Origin: Bostrychus sinensis
Lineage: Eukaryota; Chordata; Actinopteri; Gobiiformes; Eleotridae
DNA length: 64,000 bases
Direction: 5' to 3'
Assembly: GCA_020698575.1 (NCBI GenBank)
Contig: CM036240.1
Location: 15,921,711 to 15,985,710 of the forward strand
The notes under the pieces were generated by a model. That model was not told the DNA's origin. It ran no database searches and saw only the letters and a list, made by a program, of their open reading frames with translations. A program made the position numbers and the translations under genes. The number at the start of each line of letters is the position of its first letter. Position 1 is the first letter of the stretch. This document shows, one piece after another, positions 9,840 through 22,202 of the stretch.

Positions 9840-11360
9840 GTGTTTTTGGCGCGTCGTGCTGTGACTTACCCTACTGTCTCTCTTCACCTGTCACCCTGCC
9901 ATTACAGTAGCCAAAACACTCACAAACATCAACTCACCTTCTGCCTTTTTTGGCTCATTCACTTTAATAATTTCCTTTTTTTTAATCATCCCAAACATCA
10001 AAGGAATGTCCCTTCCCGTTGGCAAGGACTGGAGCGTGTGTGGAGGGTGTGCATGTTGGCAGGAGGTCACGGAGACTTTGGGTTGACCCGGCTCTCATTA
10101 GTGCTGACCCATGGCTGGCTGTTGAGGAGGTGAATTGGAAAGTCGCGACCCATGACGCAGCCAGCTGTACGGCTTCACTAAGTAGCCTTATATAGGAATG
10201 TGACAAGAGCAGGTGAAAGGGTCAGCAGTCACACAGCTAAATTTGTCCTCAGAAAATATGCTTTCTGCCATATGTCCAGGTTAATATCAAGGCATTTGTA
10301 TTGATTTGGATGGGCAAAATCAAAAATTTGACAGTAACCCCAGAAATGTATAAAATTCAACAGGAAATGTTAAGTAATCAACAAATACATCTCCACAACT
10401 TGTCACATTACATTTAAGTCAGAGCAAAATCAGGAACATTACTAGACAGAAAACGATAACCAACAAAAGCCAATGGTAAAGAGTCCTCCATAAAGAAAAT
10501 CACTGACCTTTCTTAAAAATATGATTCATAGTGATGTGGTAATGTAATCTCCTTGGTGGAAGTATGTACTATTTGTATTTCATAACAATACTTGCACAAT
10601 CTTTAATGACTTCCAGCACAATAACAAAAAAACAACACACTATAATGTATACAGTATATGAGATCAAAAGCAGACACACAACAAGCACTTGATAAATATT
10701 GAGAATCCAGAAAGCCACATCATCTTAAAGTGAATGTAAAGTTACAGCAAAAACATCTGGAGAGCAATCCAGTTTATTTAATAACCAAATGCAGAAAATC
10801 CATTTCATGTGTGGGCATTAGTATGGGTATAAATTAGCATAGCAATAAACAGGACACCTCACTTGCATATTCTAAGACCTTCTGAGAATGTTGTTCCTTA
10901 GGTTGTTTCTTATATATTTTTTTTTACATTGTGGTGTAGTAATGAATTATTATTGATGTGCATAGAGACAAGTGCAGGAAGACTATTTGTTATGCTATTT
11001 TACATGTTGTGCATAGAAATAGAAAAGCACGGTGCAAAATAGTTGTTGTATCTCATTTGAAATTTCGAGCTTAATCCATGACAAACACACACTGTGAGTT
11101 CGGGGCTTAAAAAGCACAATCAATAACATCTAGTGGCCCAAACAGAGGCAGACGTTTCTGTCCCGGCACAGCTTGCTTTTACAAGGACAGCCACATTTAG
11201 ATCCATTAGATGATAGATAGTTTTTCCCATCAAGGCCTCGCTCATATGTCCTTTTTAGATGAACTAAAACAATGCTGGGCCTGAGGTACGACAACAGGAT
11301 GCAGGGGGAAAAGAAAATGGGTGGAGGTGGGTAGCAGGTGGCTGAAGCCTACTGCAGCAA
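9840..11360. other. unique AT-rich stretch, nothing recognised
   Basis: Short open frames only. The 9837-10206 part has frames on both strands (98 and 74 codons) but no motif. From 10.25 to 11.2 kb it is plain AT-rich DNA. Confidence 0.45.
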
Positions 11361-11365
11361 CTATG

Positions 11366-11640
11366 GGCTTTAGGCGGGGTACAGCCTAGTCCATTGAGGT
11401 GTACAGTGACAGACAGTCATTCACTCTCACAGTCACTAAGAGCAACAGAGGCATGTCTTTGGATGGTGGGAATAAGCCAGAGAGAACCCACAGTAATGCA
11501 GGGAGGACATGCAGACTCCACCCAGAGTATTTGGTCAGCCCAAGGATCGAACCCACAACCACCTTGCTTAACCACAGAGGATAGGTATACTTGATTGTCC
11601 TCATAGGGAAATTTGTTCTCTGCATTTTACTCAATGCCGC
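11366..11640 (+). repeat. R-F interspersed repeat upstream of a LINE tail
   Basis: Contains GACAGACAGTCATTCACTCT, GAGAGAACCCACAGTAATGC, GGACATGCAGACTCCACCCA and AGGATCGAACCCACAACCAC. These are consensus blocks of a very common teleost repeat, here called R. A T-rich segment follows: TTGATTGTCCTCATAGGGAA then ATTTGTTCTCTGCATTTTAC (here called F). Other R or F copies lie at 27.0, 28.8, 41.9, 51.8, 57.2 and 61.1 kb. Confidence 0.7.
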
Positions 11641-12075
11641 TGGAGCAACTTGTCAAGATGACCACATTGTCATGACTCTTAATGGCCTTGCCCCACCCTA
11701 CCTTACTGAGTTGTTGGCTGTCCAAAACCCAAACAGGGCTGTGAGGTCATCAAATGAACTTCTTTTGGAAGTCCCGAGAGCCAGATACAAGCACTGGGGT
11801 GACCGGGCCTTCTCTGTGGCCGGGCCCAGACTCTGGAATAAGCTGCCTCCTGAAACTCGCACCATCACAGACTTTGGTCTTTTTAAATCCAGGCTTAAAA
11901 CATATTTATTTCAACTAGCTTTCAACACTTAGCAACGCTGTGACACACTATTTATATTTTGTTGTACTGATGTATTTATATTTTTTTGATTTTACTATTT
12001 TATTATGATTTTAATTTAACTTCACCTTGACTGTTGTAAAGGGCTCTATAAATAAATCTTGACTGATGTTGATTG
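11641..12075 (+). mobile_element. 5'-truncated L2-like LINE: reverse-transcriptase ORF C-terminus and 3' end
   Basis: An open frame (11643-11932) encodes the conserved C-terminal tail of an L2/CR1-group non-LTR retrotransposon. It shows LNGLAPPYLTELL, LLLEVPRARYKHWGD, GPRLWNKLPPETR and FKSRLKTYLF. The catalytic reverse-transcriptase core and the endonuclease are absent, so it is dead-on-arrival. The 3' end, GGGCTCTATAAATAAATCTT, is typical of these LINEs. The frame is intact over about 90 codons. An in-frame ATG at 11591 lies in the preceding repeat and is not a real start. Confidence 0.85.
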
Positions 12076-12079
12076 ATTG

Positions 12080-12670
12080 TTTTCTTCGATGGTTACCACA
12101 GAACAAAGTGTCTTCACTTCTAGTACAAGGACTTTTCCACATTCACAGAATCTCCTTGTTTTCCATTTGTTGATTTAAGCTATTATGTGCAAGCCCTTCC
12201 TAGCAGTGCTATGGCTTTGTCCTTGTCATATCTGGTCCATGGTCATATGTATTTTACTGTAATTTGGAATACATCAACAGTTTCTCTAAAATCACCATAA
12301 AGATGTTCTCCGACTGAACTTCTCTTTATTTGACAGTGATGAATAATTATCCCACATGAATTAATATTGAGAGAGGTTATTCGGAGCGGTGGTTAGCCCG
12401 GGGAGATGGACATGAGCAGCGTCCTCGGGGACCTAAGTACAAAAAGGCATGAACCGTCTATGACAACTGACTAATCACTGTTGTTTTTCATTTGACACGA
12501 GACTGGAACCTACAGAGTTAAGTGACATACATGTTTAAGATTTTTTAGACTGGAAAAAAAAGCATTCTGCACACATTCAATTATCGCCAACAAGATCGCT
12601 CACTCACATTAAATTACCTCAGGCCATTTTAAAAAGAAGACTATGGATTAAGAGATTTATGACCCTATTC
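12080..12670. other. unique stretch, nothing recognised
   Basis: Mixed AT-rich DNA with no gene or repeat hallmark, apart from a TTGATT-rich tail next to the LINE. Confidence 0.4.
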
Positions 12671-12675
12671 ACACA

Positions 12676-13130
12676 CTCTCCTCTGCCCCATCCTCACCAC
12701 AGCACTCACTCTTCTACATCCCATCACCACCTCTGCAAGGAACTGCACCATATCACCACAAAAGCAGCAGAATCATCTAACTCTCCTCTGCCCCATCACC
12801 ACCTCAGCACCAGAACTCTCACACTCTTATCTGCCCCATCACTACATCAGCATCAGAACCATCCTACTCTCATTTGCCTCATCACCACATCAGCACCAGA
12901 ACTATATCACTCTCCTCTGCCCCATCACCACCTCAGAAGCAGAACAATCTTACTCTCCTTTGCCCTATTACCACCTCAATAACTAAACCATCTTACTCTC
13001 CTCTCCCCCATCACCACCTCAGCATCAGAACCATCCTACTCTCCTTTGCCTCATCACCACCTCAGCACCAGAACTATATCACTCTCCTCTGCCCCATCAC
13101 CACCTCAGAAGCAGAACCATCTCATTCTTG
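12676..13130 (+). repeat. 43-bp minisatellite with 172-bp higher-order period
   Basis: Eight clean 43-base units start at 12783, 12826, 12869, 12912, 12955, 12998, 13041 and 13084. Degenerate copies begin at 12676. The unit reads CTCCTCTGCCCCATCACCAC, then CTCAGCAYCAGAAC and YATCYYACT. Units 2, 3 and 4 resemble units 6, 7 and 8 more than their neighbours (about 5, 2 and 3 differences in 43), which gives a 4-unit, 172-base superperiod. Because 43 is not a multiple of 3, the open frames across it (107 and 85 codons, rich in Ser/Pro/His) rotate through all three phases. They are a by-product of low stop content. Confidence 0.93.
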
Positions 13131-13134
13131 ACTG

Positions 13135-14680
13135 CCCCAACAACATCAAGTTTTTGTGACTTTACTCGGTAGCACATCATTCATTTCCTTGTTTAATTAT
13201 TTGGGCCACTCAAAAGAGAAGTGGAAGCGTAGATGTGGATGCTGGAAGTCGTAGAGTATATTTAAAAACCTTTACCTGTGATGAAATTGTATTATTGTGA
13301 CAATTTTATAACCCAAGTTTATCTTTAGCTGCAAACGTAAATGCATAAGGAAATGGTTGGTGCTTGTGGCATCAATACACCTGCAGGAAAATGAAAGAAT
13401 AAAAACACAATAAAAGGGCGTATGAGCAACAATCAACATCAAAATAACAGAGGAGTGTACGAGAAGTGTTGCTCATGACTGGGATGGCCCGCGGGCTCCA
13501 ACTGTCTCTTCAGTGCCATGATGTGTGCTTCATTGCTGTGGTTTTATTACTTCATGTATTATTTTTGGGGTTTTGGGTTAGGGGCAGAATATTGAGATAG
13601 ACTGAGAAGATATGGCAACAAACATCATGGACAAAGGAGTTGCCTGTAATTTTATTGTTTCATTTCAACCCAATTTTCCAACTCATTTAAAAGTCCGCTG
13701 TCAGAGTTCCTAAACCATTTTGGAGAGCACAAAAAAGTTTAGTAATGAACCAACTTGATTCTGTTAAAATGGCTAATTACACCTGTGAGAGAGCTGTCAT
13801 GTCTTCACAGTTGTGTCTGCAAAGCCTGCCTTCCCTTCCCTAACCCTCAAACCCTCTTCTGTTGTTGTAATTACATATGAAGTGTTTCACATCCCATTCA
13901 ACCAAACGTCACACTGAAGGCTGTGCTATGGCAGAGGCGTGTGCATCGTAGCCGCCCGTGTTTCAGCTTGACGTGTTTGTCTTTGTTCATTTGTTCATCA
14001 GAATAAGGCTTCATCTCTTTTGGCTTTCTTCCATCTTTTTAATTCAATGGCAGCCTGACTGACACTCTTCATTGGCTGCACAAAGAAAAGACAGTGCCCA
14101 CACATACATGCAAGTCTGAGATGAGGCTCGCTGATGTATTTAGCAGCAGCCCCTGAAAATATTTGATACATTTCAGGCTTCTTTTATTACCCCGTGCATT
14201 ATTGTGTGCCTGTAGCATGTAAGCACACACACATACTGTACAGTATGGGCCACATGTGTCAGCAAGAGAGGATGCAGTGATTGATAGTGGCTGGGGCAAT
14301 GACAGGTTTGATTTGGCGTGAGTACTTGCCTGCAGCCATCAAACATGATACATGTTGGTGCGAGGCGGAGGAGAGATAACCCTCACAGGGAGGTGGACAA
14401 GAGCAGTGACACTCATTTATCCATTTGACTGAGTCCCCTTGTGTGAGAGAAGCCTGGGGGTGTGGCGCTATTGTCTGCCATGCATTACCATACATTACTT
14501 TTCCTCCAGGGGAAATGATATAACGCCATCAGATTACACTTTATAGGTGCATGTAACCGTGAGCCGAGACAGAAACTGCAGTTGCAACGTAAATGAGGTA
14601 GAAAAACTATCTTGTTCTGACTAAACGGGAGACAAAAAAGTGAATATATTATATAAGGAAATGCATCCTCATTTATCGCT
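13135..14680. other. unique stretch, nothing recognised
   Basis: Mixed unique DNA, partly compositionally complex (13.9-14.5 kb), with overlapping minus-strand frames of 76 and 78 codons and no motif. Confidence 0.4.
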
Positions 14681-14689
14681 CAGAGTGTG

Positions 14690-15080
14690 ATGTTGTGCAG
14701 GGAAGATGAAGCCGCAGGTCCTGGGTTATTTCAGCTGCTAGAGACAGCTAAGTGCTGGAAGTAAGTTGCTTTTTGATGTGTGAGATTAAAGGGATTTAGC
14801 ACTTGAATACCTTCTCGTCTGGACGCTCCTGAGGGTAGCCTGAAAGGACGGCAAGCTAAAAGCTCCTCTCTCTTCCCTTTTTCTCTGTCTCCCCATGTCT
14901 CTGTTCCCGTCTGTCAGTCTGACGAAGCCAAGGCCACCATTAAAACATTCTCCCCGCATTATTACCCTTGAATTTAGACTGACGTGGCTTCCTCTGATTC
15001 AGGCCTGATGGCCGCTGCATGATGTCATCTTAATGCGTGTCTTCAAAGAAATTATCTTTGTAACCTTTATCTTTTTAGTG
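14690..15080. promoter_or_regulatory. candidate conserved non-coding element
   Basis: A repeat-free block of balanced composition. Examples are GGCCACCATTAAAACATTCT and GGCCTGATGGCCGCTGCATG followed by ATGTCATCTTAATGCG. No open frame or splice structure. It resembles vertebrate conserved non-coding DNA in texture only, and conservation cannot be tested here. Confidence 0.28.
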
Positions 15081-15152
15081 TTAGGTAAGAAAAAAGAAAG
15101 AAGTTTAGTCACCATGCATAATTGCAGACCAATAGTTATTTTACTTGGATTC

Positions 15153-15168
15153 TTTTTTTTTTTTTTTT
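15153..15168 (+). repeat. poly-T tract
   Basis: A run of 16 T between two unique segments. Confidence 0.9.
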
Positions 15169-15319
15169 GTTCCACTTAATTTCCACCTGCAACCCATAAG
15201 TACTTGCCAGAATAACATACACGGAACCTACATGTACTACACACACAACATATAAAGATATTGTAGAGTTTTAAAGTCAGAGTATATAGTATATTATATA
15301 GTTAAATCAATATTGTGAG

Positions 15320-15650
15320 CCGTGCCAATTAAACCTGATTTATGCTCTCGGCTGATCCATAGCAGACATGCAGTGATTCCCTTATGTGCCATTTGAGCTG
15401 AAGGTTAAAAGGCCACTAGAGGCTAGCGCTGGAGAAGTGCCGTGCCTAATCTGGGGACAGAGGAATTAGGTTCAACACATTTGTATTCGGGCGAACACCT
15501 CATGAAATGCATTAAAACTCCATTGATAATCTCTCTGTCATCATTATCTTTCCCTCTGATCACAAAAAGCAAACAAAGCTTAGCAAACTTTTCATAATTC
15601 ATAGCCGAGCCAGCTTTTATCGAAGGCTGTGCAGATATTTTACAGAACAC
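15320..15650. promoter_or_regulatory. candidate conserved non-coding element
   Basis: Repeat-free block with TAAT/ATTA-type and AATTAGG cores, including CGTGCCTAATCTGGGGACAG and GAACACCTCATGAAATGCAT. Two short minus-strand frames have no motif. The call is based on sequence texture only. Confidence 0.28.
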
Positions 15651-15654
15651 ACCC

Positions 15655-16825
15655 CTGAGTCCATTTTTGTTGGATGCGGCATTAAAGTTTCACAGTTTAT
15701 CTCAAGCTGTAAGTACTCTGAAGACAGCAGTACTTTGAAGATTTGACTTGAGGTAAAGGCATTGATTGTGCGCTGTGTTCTGTGGCCTGCTTTTTCATCT
15801 TTGATTGACTTATTACTGATTGATGAAAACACTGTTCTCTCTCTCTTTATGAGGATGGATCATATTGAGTCACAGCCTGTTGTCATGCCCTATTTATATA
15901 CACTACATAGGCCCACGATGTAAAAATGAAAACATCAGTAGCAGCTTCCTCAGGGCACATGCATAGACCTGTGTTGCATCAAAGATAAAAGATTATTTCT
16001 CTTTTTCGGCAATAATTTGACTTACATTTCCTCAGATTTTACTAGAAGAGAAAGGCATTTTATAGTAAACAAGAATGTATAAAATGGATCTAGAGTTTTC
16101 AGCAGCTGGTGTGACAGTTCGGCCATCATGAATTAAACTGGCATTTACTGTAATATTTTAACAAAGAGATGCCAAATTGAGACTTGTTTGGTCTCTGTGT
16201 GAAGTAGGATGAACTTTTTTTTTTAACATACTAACAATTATTATAACACAATCAATATTGTAGCCATGTCCACACTAATGGTGTTTTGTATTGAAGTGAT
16301 GTCATTTCATGATCATATGTACAGTATATGTTTCAGAGTAGAGCCTCCCCCACAATCCATTGTTTTTACCTCTAAAGTATAATCTATCATCAAAAGGCAA
16401 AGCAGCATGGGCGGTACGTTGAAAGACAGTTGCCTTTGCCACTACCAGAGTTTTTGAGAATGAGGTAAAAACAATTTTTAAAAAAGCACCCCTTCTCTGT
16501 TATATTTGTTTTTTTTTTCTGTTTATCGTCAGATTTGCACCTTGCTTCTCCTTTTTTCTGTCTCTGTTTTGTAGTGTAAGCAGTGGAATGACATGGAATA
16601 CCAATTCCACCCAGAGTTGGCATTGGTATTTTTCCAGTTGGCCTTTATTCCAGTGTATAAAGAGATGGACGAGCTTGGACAAATGAGCATGTCCCTATTC
16701 CTAATGGGGCTATCCCCTTTGTTCTGAGCATGTTTAATTTAGCCCCTGCTCTTGTTCCCTCTCTCATTTTTTTATTTTTATTTTTATTACTGGAGATGGC
16801 TTGTATTATGCTGTGCTATTTACTG
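15655..16825. other. unique stretch, nothing recognised
   Basis: AT-rich DNA with short frames. No transposon hallmark was seen. Confidence 0.4.
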
Positions 16826-16827
16826 AA

Positions 16828-17181
16828 TAAATCAGGTAGTACATCCTTTTTTTATGATTATTGCTAATCATGTTACTGACCTGAAACCAAATAACTTTAT
16901 TAGTTGATAATGTTCTCTTTTTTTTTTTTTTTTTTTTTTTTGCTTTTTTGCCATTTGTTGCCCCTGTCCCAACTATTTTGAGACCTGTAGTAGGCATCAA
17001 AGTTGAAATGACCTCATTTTGTGCATAAAAGTGTCAATTTATCAGTGTAAACATTTATTATGTTATCTATGCTCTATTGCAAATAAAATATTGGCTCATG
17101 TAATTTGAAAGCTTTTTTAGTTTTCATTTTATTCAAGTTTTAAACATGTCCCAACATTTCCGGAATTTGGGTTGTGGTAAA
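16828..17181 (-). mobile_element. Tc1/mariner relic, 5' end with terminal repeat
   Basis: On the minus strand it begins CAAATTCCGGAAATGTTGGG (terminal inverted repeat). GGTCTCAAAATAGTTGGGAC and AGGGGCAACAAATGGC follow, then TCAGGTCAGTAACATGATTA. This is the order of the left end of a common teleost Tc1/mariner family. A 24-base poly-T on the plus strand (16918-16941) interrupts it. No transposase codons follow. Confidence 0.8.
16918..16941 (+). repeat. poly-T tract inside a Tc1 relic
   Basis: A run of 24 T within the relic at 16828-17181. Confidence 0.95.
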
Positions 17182-17483
17182 ATCCAGTATTTGGTTTTAC
17201 AGTGATGTTTTGTAACTCTCCAAGAGGCTCAACCTACATCTGTGTCCATGTGGGCAAGTGAACATTTACAAAGTCAACTGTAAAAGAGGAGTCAATAGCA
17301 GTGATTGCACAAACGACCTAGAAATGCACAGGTCAAGCTTGTGCAAGCCATGTCAACAATCTAATTCGTTCAACCAGCCACACCAGATTTTAACACACTG
17401 AAAGAAAACATTGCACAACTTTTGTCAGTTAACTCCAAATCTGTTTGTGGCACTCCCATGTCTATAACTCTTATGCAAGCATT

Positions 17484-18256
17484 CACTGCAAAACAACAAC
17501 AAACACTGGCTCTTTCTAAAAGAGTTCAGTTCTGCTAAATACTTACTTATTACAATCGTTTTAAGTTACCACTCAAAAACTAGTCAAGTTTTAACCCTGT
17601 TATTTTAAGTACACTTATAGTTTTTAAGTACACATTTATTTTCCTCATATAAAATTATTTTTGAACAGTTGACAGAATTTTTCCTTTTTTTGTAGTAATA
17701 AATGATTAACCCATTTATCAAAACCAACTTAACTATAATTTAGATACTACAGTGTTTCTGCTGGATTTTAACAAGTAAAAAAAAAAGTCTTAAATTCAAA
17801 AATGTGAATTTACTTAAAAGTTTTAAATTTTTCGAGATGCAGAGTATTAGGTCTTAAATATGTTTAAACAGGTCTTAAATATGTCACATACATTTAATGT
17901 AACTACCTGCATCCACAGCTTATTGCCCATTTAAATTCTCAAAAGTGTGTTACCGTCGCATGTACTCAGATTTTGTCTTACCCTGAAAAAATTGCTTTGT
18001 GGTACTCATTGTCGTCAATAGTCGCAATTAAACAACGTGGCCACGTTTATGACTTAGCTTTTAGTACCTAAAATAAGTCTTAATTTTAAAAAGTGTAAAT
18101 TGAGCCTTGTACTAAAAATGAAAATAAATTAAAGAGGAAAGTAAGTTAAATGCATTCAAGTAACCTTGTCTTGTAAATTTAAATAGTTTGAGTTTAGATA
18201 TGAGGGAAATTAGTTTCCTCAATTTATGAGTTGAATTAACACAGGGTTTTACAGTT
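17484..18256. mobile_element. possible hAT-type MITE with CACTGYAAAAC ends
   Basis: Left end CACTGCAAAAC (17484-17494). Right end GTTTTACAGT (18246-18255), whose reverse complement is ACTGTAAAAC. The interior is AT-rich, with repeated TTTAAGTAC- and TTAAAT-type words like known teleost hAT MITEs with CACTGCAAAA ends. No 8-bp target duplication is visible, so the limits are tentative. Confidence 0.35.
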
Positions 18257-18259
18257 TTA

Positions 18260-19070
18260 TCATGCCTCTATTCTAGTATCATATTGGTGGATTAATAAAA
18301 AACAGATTTGTGTTTGACTACATTATTTACCAATGTGAAGGCCAAGCTAAATATTGCCACAATTACTACACAAACAGCTTAATGACAGATTGTGCATTGT
18401 CTTCCCAATATCAGGAAATATGTCCAGAGTAAATACCAATTTGCAGCAGAACTGATGCATCCATGTTGATACTCGTCGTGTGTGTGCCTGTTCACATTAC
18501 TGATCAGTCTTGTATAACAGAGGGAATTAAGTCGTCAAACACATAACCATGTATATACACAAGCAGATGGCACCCAATGGAGAAATTACAACAGTGTAAA
18601 GGTCAACTCCTGGCTCTATGTGGTGCTGTATTTAATGTTAATGAGACATGCATTTAGTGTGACTACCTTGAGGTGCAAGCAAATGGTGATATAACAGAAG
18701 TTTTTCAACAGGCAGGAACAGCACTGGTTAATGCGTTCAGCTGTCTTAAAGCAACAATGCTCAATTTTTCTCTTGCAGTCCCGCCTTATGTACTGATAAA
18801 ATCTGTTACCTAGTGTCTTCAACGCCCACAACAACAGCTGAGCTACTCTTCCTGCAAACCACCAATTATCTTTGCCTTGTTAACATCACATCTTATGTTT
18901 ATCCGCACTCATCGTTCCCTTTTTGTATTTATGCTGTCCTTTTTGCATAGTTTATCTGTGTAAACAGACATATTTAGCACTAAAGTACACACTTACTTCT
19001 TACTTTAACTTCTAACTCATTAGTGCCTCTAACTGAAATGTGCCATGAAAATGTGAAATGTGTATTAAAG
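18260..19070. other. unique stretch, nothing recognised
   Basis: AT-rich DNA with one 72-codon minus-strand frame without a motif. Confidence 0.4.
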
Positions 19071-19075
19071 AAAAT

Positions 19076-19492
19076 AACTAGAAGCACTTGGAGACCTCCG
19101 CCAAGCCATAGAGTCTGTCACCTGGGAAAAAACCCTAAAGGCCCAGATCTAGCTCAATAAGTATTGAAGATACATCGAAACTGTGAACATACTGCTGAAA
19201 GAGAAAAAACTCATCTTTCATTTGGAGTTATTTGCAAGTCTGTAGCTACATTTGTTGCTATGAAATATCCATTTACATGTACCCCCTATATGTAGAACCT
19301 TCTGGATCACCAGAACCAGAAAATCAACATGATCCGGGTCAAACTATGTCAGATTATAACATCTACCATGATGTCATCTTGTAATTTTGGCTAATGATTC
19401 TGGGCATTATTTGTTGAGTTGCGGCCATAACTTTTTGAGTTATGTTGCCAACAAACCTGCAGACAAACCAACGCCACCAAAAACATAACCTC
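19076..19492 (-). repeat. long interspersed repeat (family E), near full length
   Basis: Minus strand starts GAGGTTATGTTTTTGGTGGC, then GTTGGTTTGTCTGCAGG, AACATAACTCAAAAAGTTAT and GACCCGGATCATGTTGATTT. It ends GGCGGAGGTCTCCAAGTGCT with TCTAGTT. This is a widespread teleost repeat with unclear class. Unlike the copies at 9.5 and 55.2 kb, it lacks the tRNA-like module before its 3' end. Confidence 0.75.
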
Positions 19493-19567
19493 ATAATAAT
19501 AAAGCCTATATGGCATCTCAGTGTCTTGTTTTTGTTTTTTCCTCATAATTCCCATTATAATACCTAT

Positions 19568-19960
19568 TACAAGCCCAATGCACAAAGAAAGTTTAAACAC
19601 TATTCAAAATGGAAATAAAAAAAGAATGCATTGGTGTTCAAATTTCATAAAACTACACCTAAAAATTAAATCTAAATTTTCTTTGAGATAAATATCTAAT
19701 CCAATCTAATTAATATATTGGGTACTGAAACTGAGCTTTTTTTGTTTTTTTTGTTTTCTTTTTTATACATTTTTTGGGGGCTTACTAAGTGAGCTATACC
19801 ATGATGCAAAACTGAGCTAATTTAACATTTAATGATACATTATAGCTCCTTGACAATTTGATGGAAGCAACTTGTCTGAAAGAAAGTTCAAACAAGGCAA
19901 CAAAAAGTTGGGGAAAAGCGTTACTAATTTTTTAAGCATGAAATGGTCAGTAACCTTAGT
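19568..19960 (+). mobile_element. Tc1/mariner relic, 5' end
   Basis: Begins TACAAGCCCAATGCACAAAG with AAAGTTT (degraded terminal repeat). It then matches the left-end order of the family: AAAGAATGCATTGGTG, TTTCATAAAACTACA, GGCAACAAAAAGTTGGGGAA and ATGGTCAGTAACC. No transposase remains. Confidence 0.65.
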
Positions 19961-19964
19961 TTTA

Positions 19965-20556
19965 ACAAACTATTTATGGTCGATTGTGAGTAAAATAAAG
20001 CTAAACTACATTTTCAAACTTTTTTTCCAGAATTGGGTTTGTAAAGGATTAAACAACTTCTCTCAAATCCAAGAGCTACATGTGTGGTCTATCTTTAATG
20101 TACTGTCAATGTTTATGTGCCTTGCATGTACAGTAGAGGACTATTGTCTTGTATGGGCCATGCAATGTATGTGAGATTTACTGTGTCTGTCTGGTGTAAG
20201 GCATTGTTCAGCAGTGGCCCATAAAATAAAGCCGTTACTTGTTGTGGCGGTGGTCATCAGTTAGGCTGTACCCAAGGCGATGAATAAAGATATAGGACAT
20301 TACCTGCAAGACACAAAGACAGGAGAGAAGACAGTGTTAGATGGCAACAGTAGAGCAACTCACTTGGGTGTAATTTATGGGCTGTATTTGGGAAGCACTT
20401 TAGTGATTGTTTTGAAATGCAGGTATAACTAATGTAACATTTTTACAAGTAAGCAACCATGAAATTTATGATCATTTCCTTCAAAAAATAAATGATGTTT
20501 TGACAGGTATTGGGTTAACTTTTAGCAACATAAGTTATGGAAATTATTGCGGGATT

Positions 20557-20587
<31 letters not shown>

Positions 20588-21075
20588 GGCAAGTAATTGG
20601 CCAAGGAACAAAATTAGTTTTTGGTGTGGACCTGCATTATTGTTTGATTCCAGGATTTTAATAACATTGCGAGAGAAATTTGTCTGTCAGCAACAAAACT
20701 CAATAATAGCAATAATAATTGTTCAACTTTCAACACATATCACAAAGGGGTAAAATAACAAATGTTTGGTTTGATTAATTATTTAAGCTTTGAAGAGGGA
20801 TAGAGGAAGACAGAAATTTTGTTTAAAATTATTTTAAAAAGGTTCAAGGTCCATGTAAATGTTCATTAAATGCTGTTTTACACACGCTGCAGGGTCTTCA
20901 ATCTTTGATACGAATTCAAAATACGCTAAAATATCATCCAATCAGCTCTTCTTACTTTCTTACATTTTTGTAACAAGTAACAGAACATTACAGTACATTA
21001 CAGTTCAGATAATAGTCATTTTATTAATTTTGTGGTAAGGTTATAGAACAAAGGACCACAGGTAAATCCCCCTTT
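19965..21075. other. unique stretch with a poly-T tract
   Basis: Contains poly-T at 20564-20587. A 100-codon plus-strand frame (19872-20174) begins inside the Tc1 relic and has no protein motif. Confidence 0.4.
20564..20587 (+). repeat. poly-T tract
   Basis: A run of 24 T. Confidence 0.95.
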
Positions 21076-21079
21076 TCAC

Positions 21080-21290
21080 TAAGCCCCTTTTCTGACCCTC
21101 TCTTTCTGTTCCTGCCTTCCTCAGGGGCCCCCTTCTTTACCCGGCCCTCAGCAGACAGACTGCTGGTGTATTTGCTTTGGCAGCAGCCTTAAATGCAATC
21201 TCGCAGGAACAGAGGTGCAACTGACGTTTAACCCATTCAGGGCAGAGAGAGGAGCGAATCAATCACCCGCTAAATAAATACATACACAAA
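21080..21290. promoter_or_regulatory. candidate conserved non-coding element
   Basis: A compact repeat-free block with a C-rich left half and then GCAGCAGCCTTAAATGCAAT, CTGACGTTTAACCCATTCAG and GCGAATCAATCACCCGC. No coding frame. Judged on texture only. Confidence 0.25.
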
Positions 21291-21294
21291 TAAA

Positions 21295-22200
21295 TAAAAC
21301 AGGCCTTTCTTAATGTGGCTGCTACTTTAAAACATTTGTAGGGTAGACTAACATGAAAAGAACAACCCACATGGGGCAGGAACAGGGTCAAAGCCATCTG
21401 GACATAGATCGTTGCTTGTATGTTTTTTCAATCTTTTAAAGTGTAGCAATAAGTAGAGGTTCTATTGAGACTGAAGATACTGGATTTAAGAAGGCTCCCA
21501 TTGAGTCATTTGTGCATGAATAACTACTCAGGTGACCTTCAGACCACAACACATTAATAAAAGTAGTAAAAAAAACAACATCAAACCATCCAACCTTATC
21601 ATGGTGCACTTACAAAACAGGAAAACATCACAAGGTTTTAGGTACAAAGTATAATTCATTTGCACTTTTTCAATGAATCAGAGACAAATTAAACTACGTT
21701 GCCCTCACAATTAAATAATACACACAACTATGTGAGCCAGAGGGGTCTAATAATTCATCGTCAGGCTTTTATTTCAAAGGCAACCCTTCCTTGTTTACAT
21801 CAGGCATCTTCCTTTTTTCAAGTTCAATTTACTAAGCTGGACAATGAAAAATGCCCCTCACAACAAACGTGTTTATTCGTCAACTTGAACAAATGCAAAT
21901 GAATTATACTTTGTACAATGACAATCAACTTACATTTTGTGCATTTGCTGCAAGTAAAACAGCAAGAGTGTGTAAAAGCTCATAGTGAGAGTTTGTAAAA
22001 GCAAGTCGAAAGGTCAGTATTCTAAGTGTTCGGTGCAAAGGAGATGAGAAAAAGTCTTAGAACCAGAGGACTCTGCATTAGTGATGGTGCTTTTCACTCA
22101 TGCTTCTAAGTGAAAGGTTATGTCTGTATAGTGTGCATTCTGTGTCAGATGACGAAAAGTAGACTAAGCATAATCTGAGCTTCTGCACTGCAATCTTATT
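21295..22200. other. unique stretch, nothing recognised
   Basis: AT-rich DNA with no motif or repeat hallmark. A 67-codon frame at 21699-21902 has no recognised motif. Confidence 0.4.
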
Positions 22201-22202
22201 TT

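Noticed and set aside
12659..13131. Ser/Pro/His-rich repeat protein
   Set aside because: The 43-base unit rotates the frame each copy, so the two overlapping frames reflect low stop content, not selection for protein.
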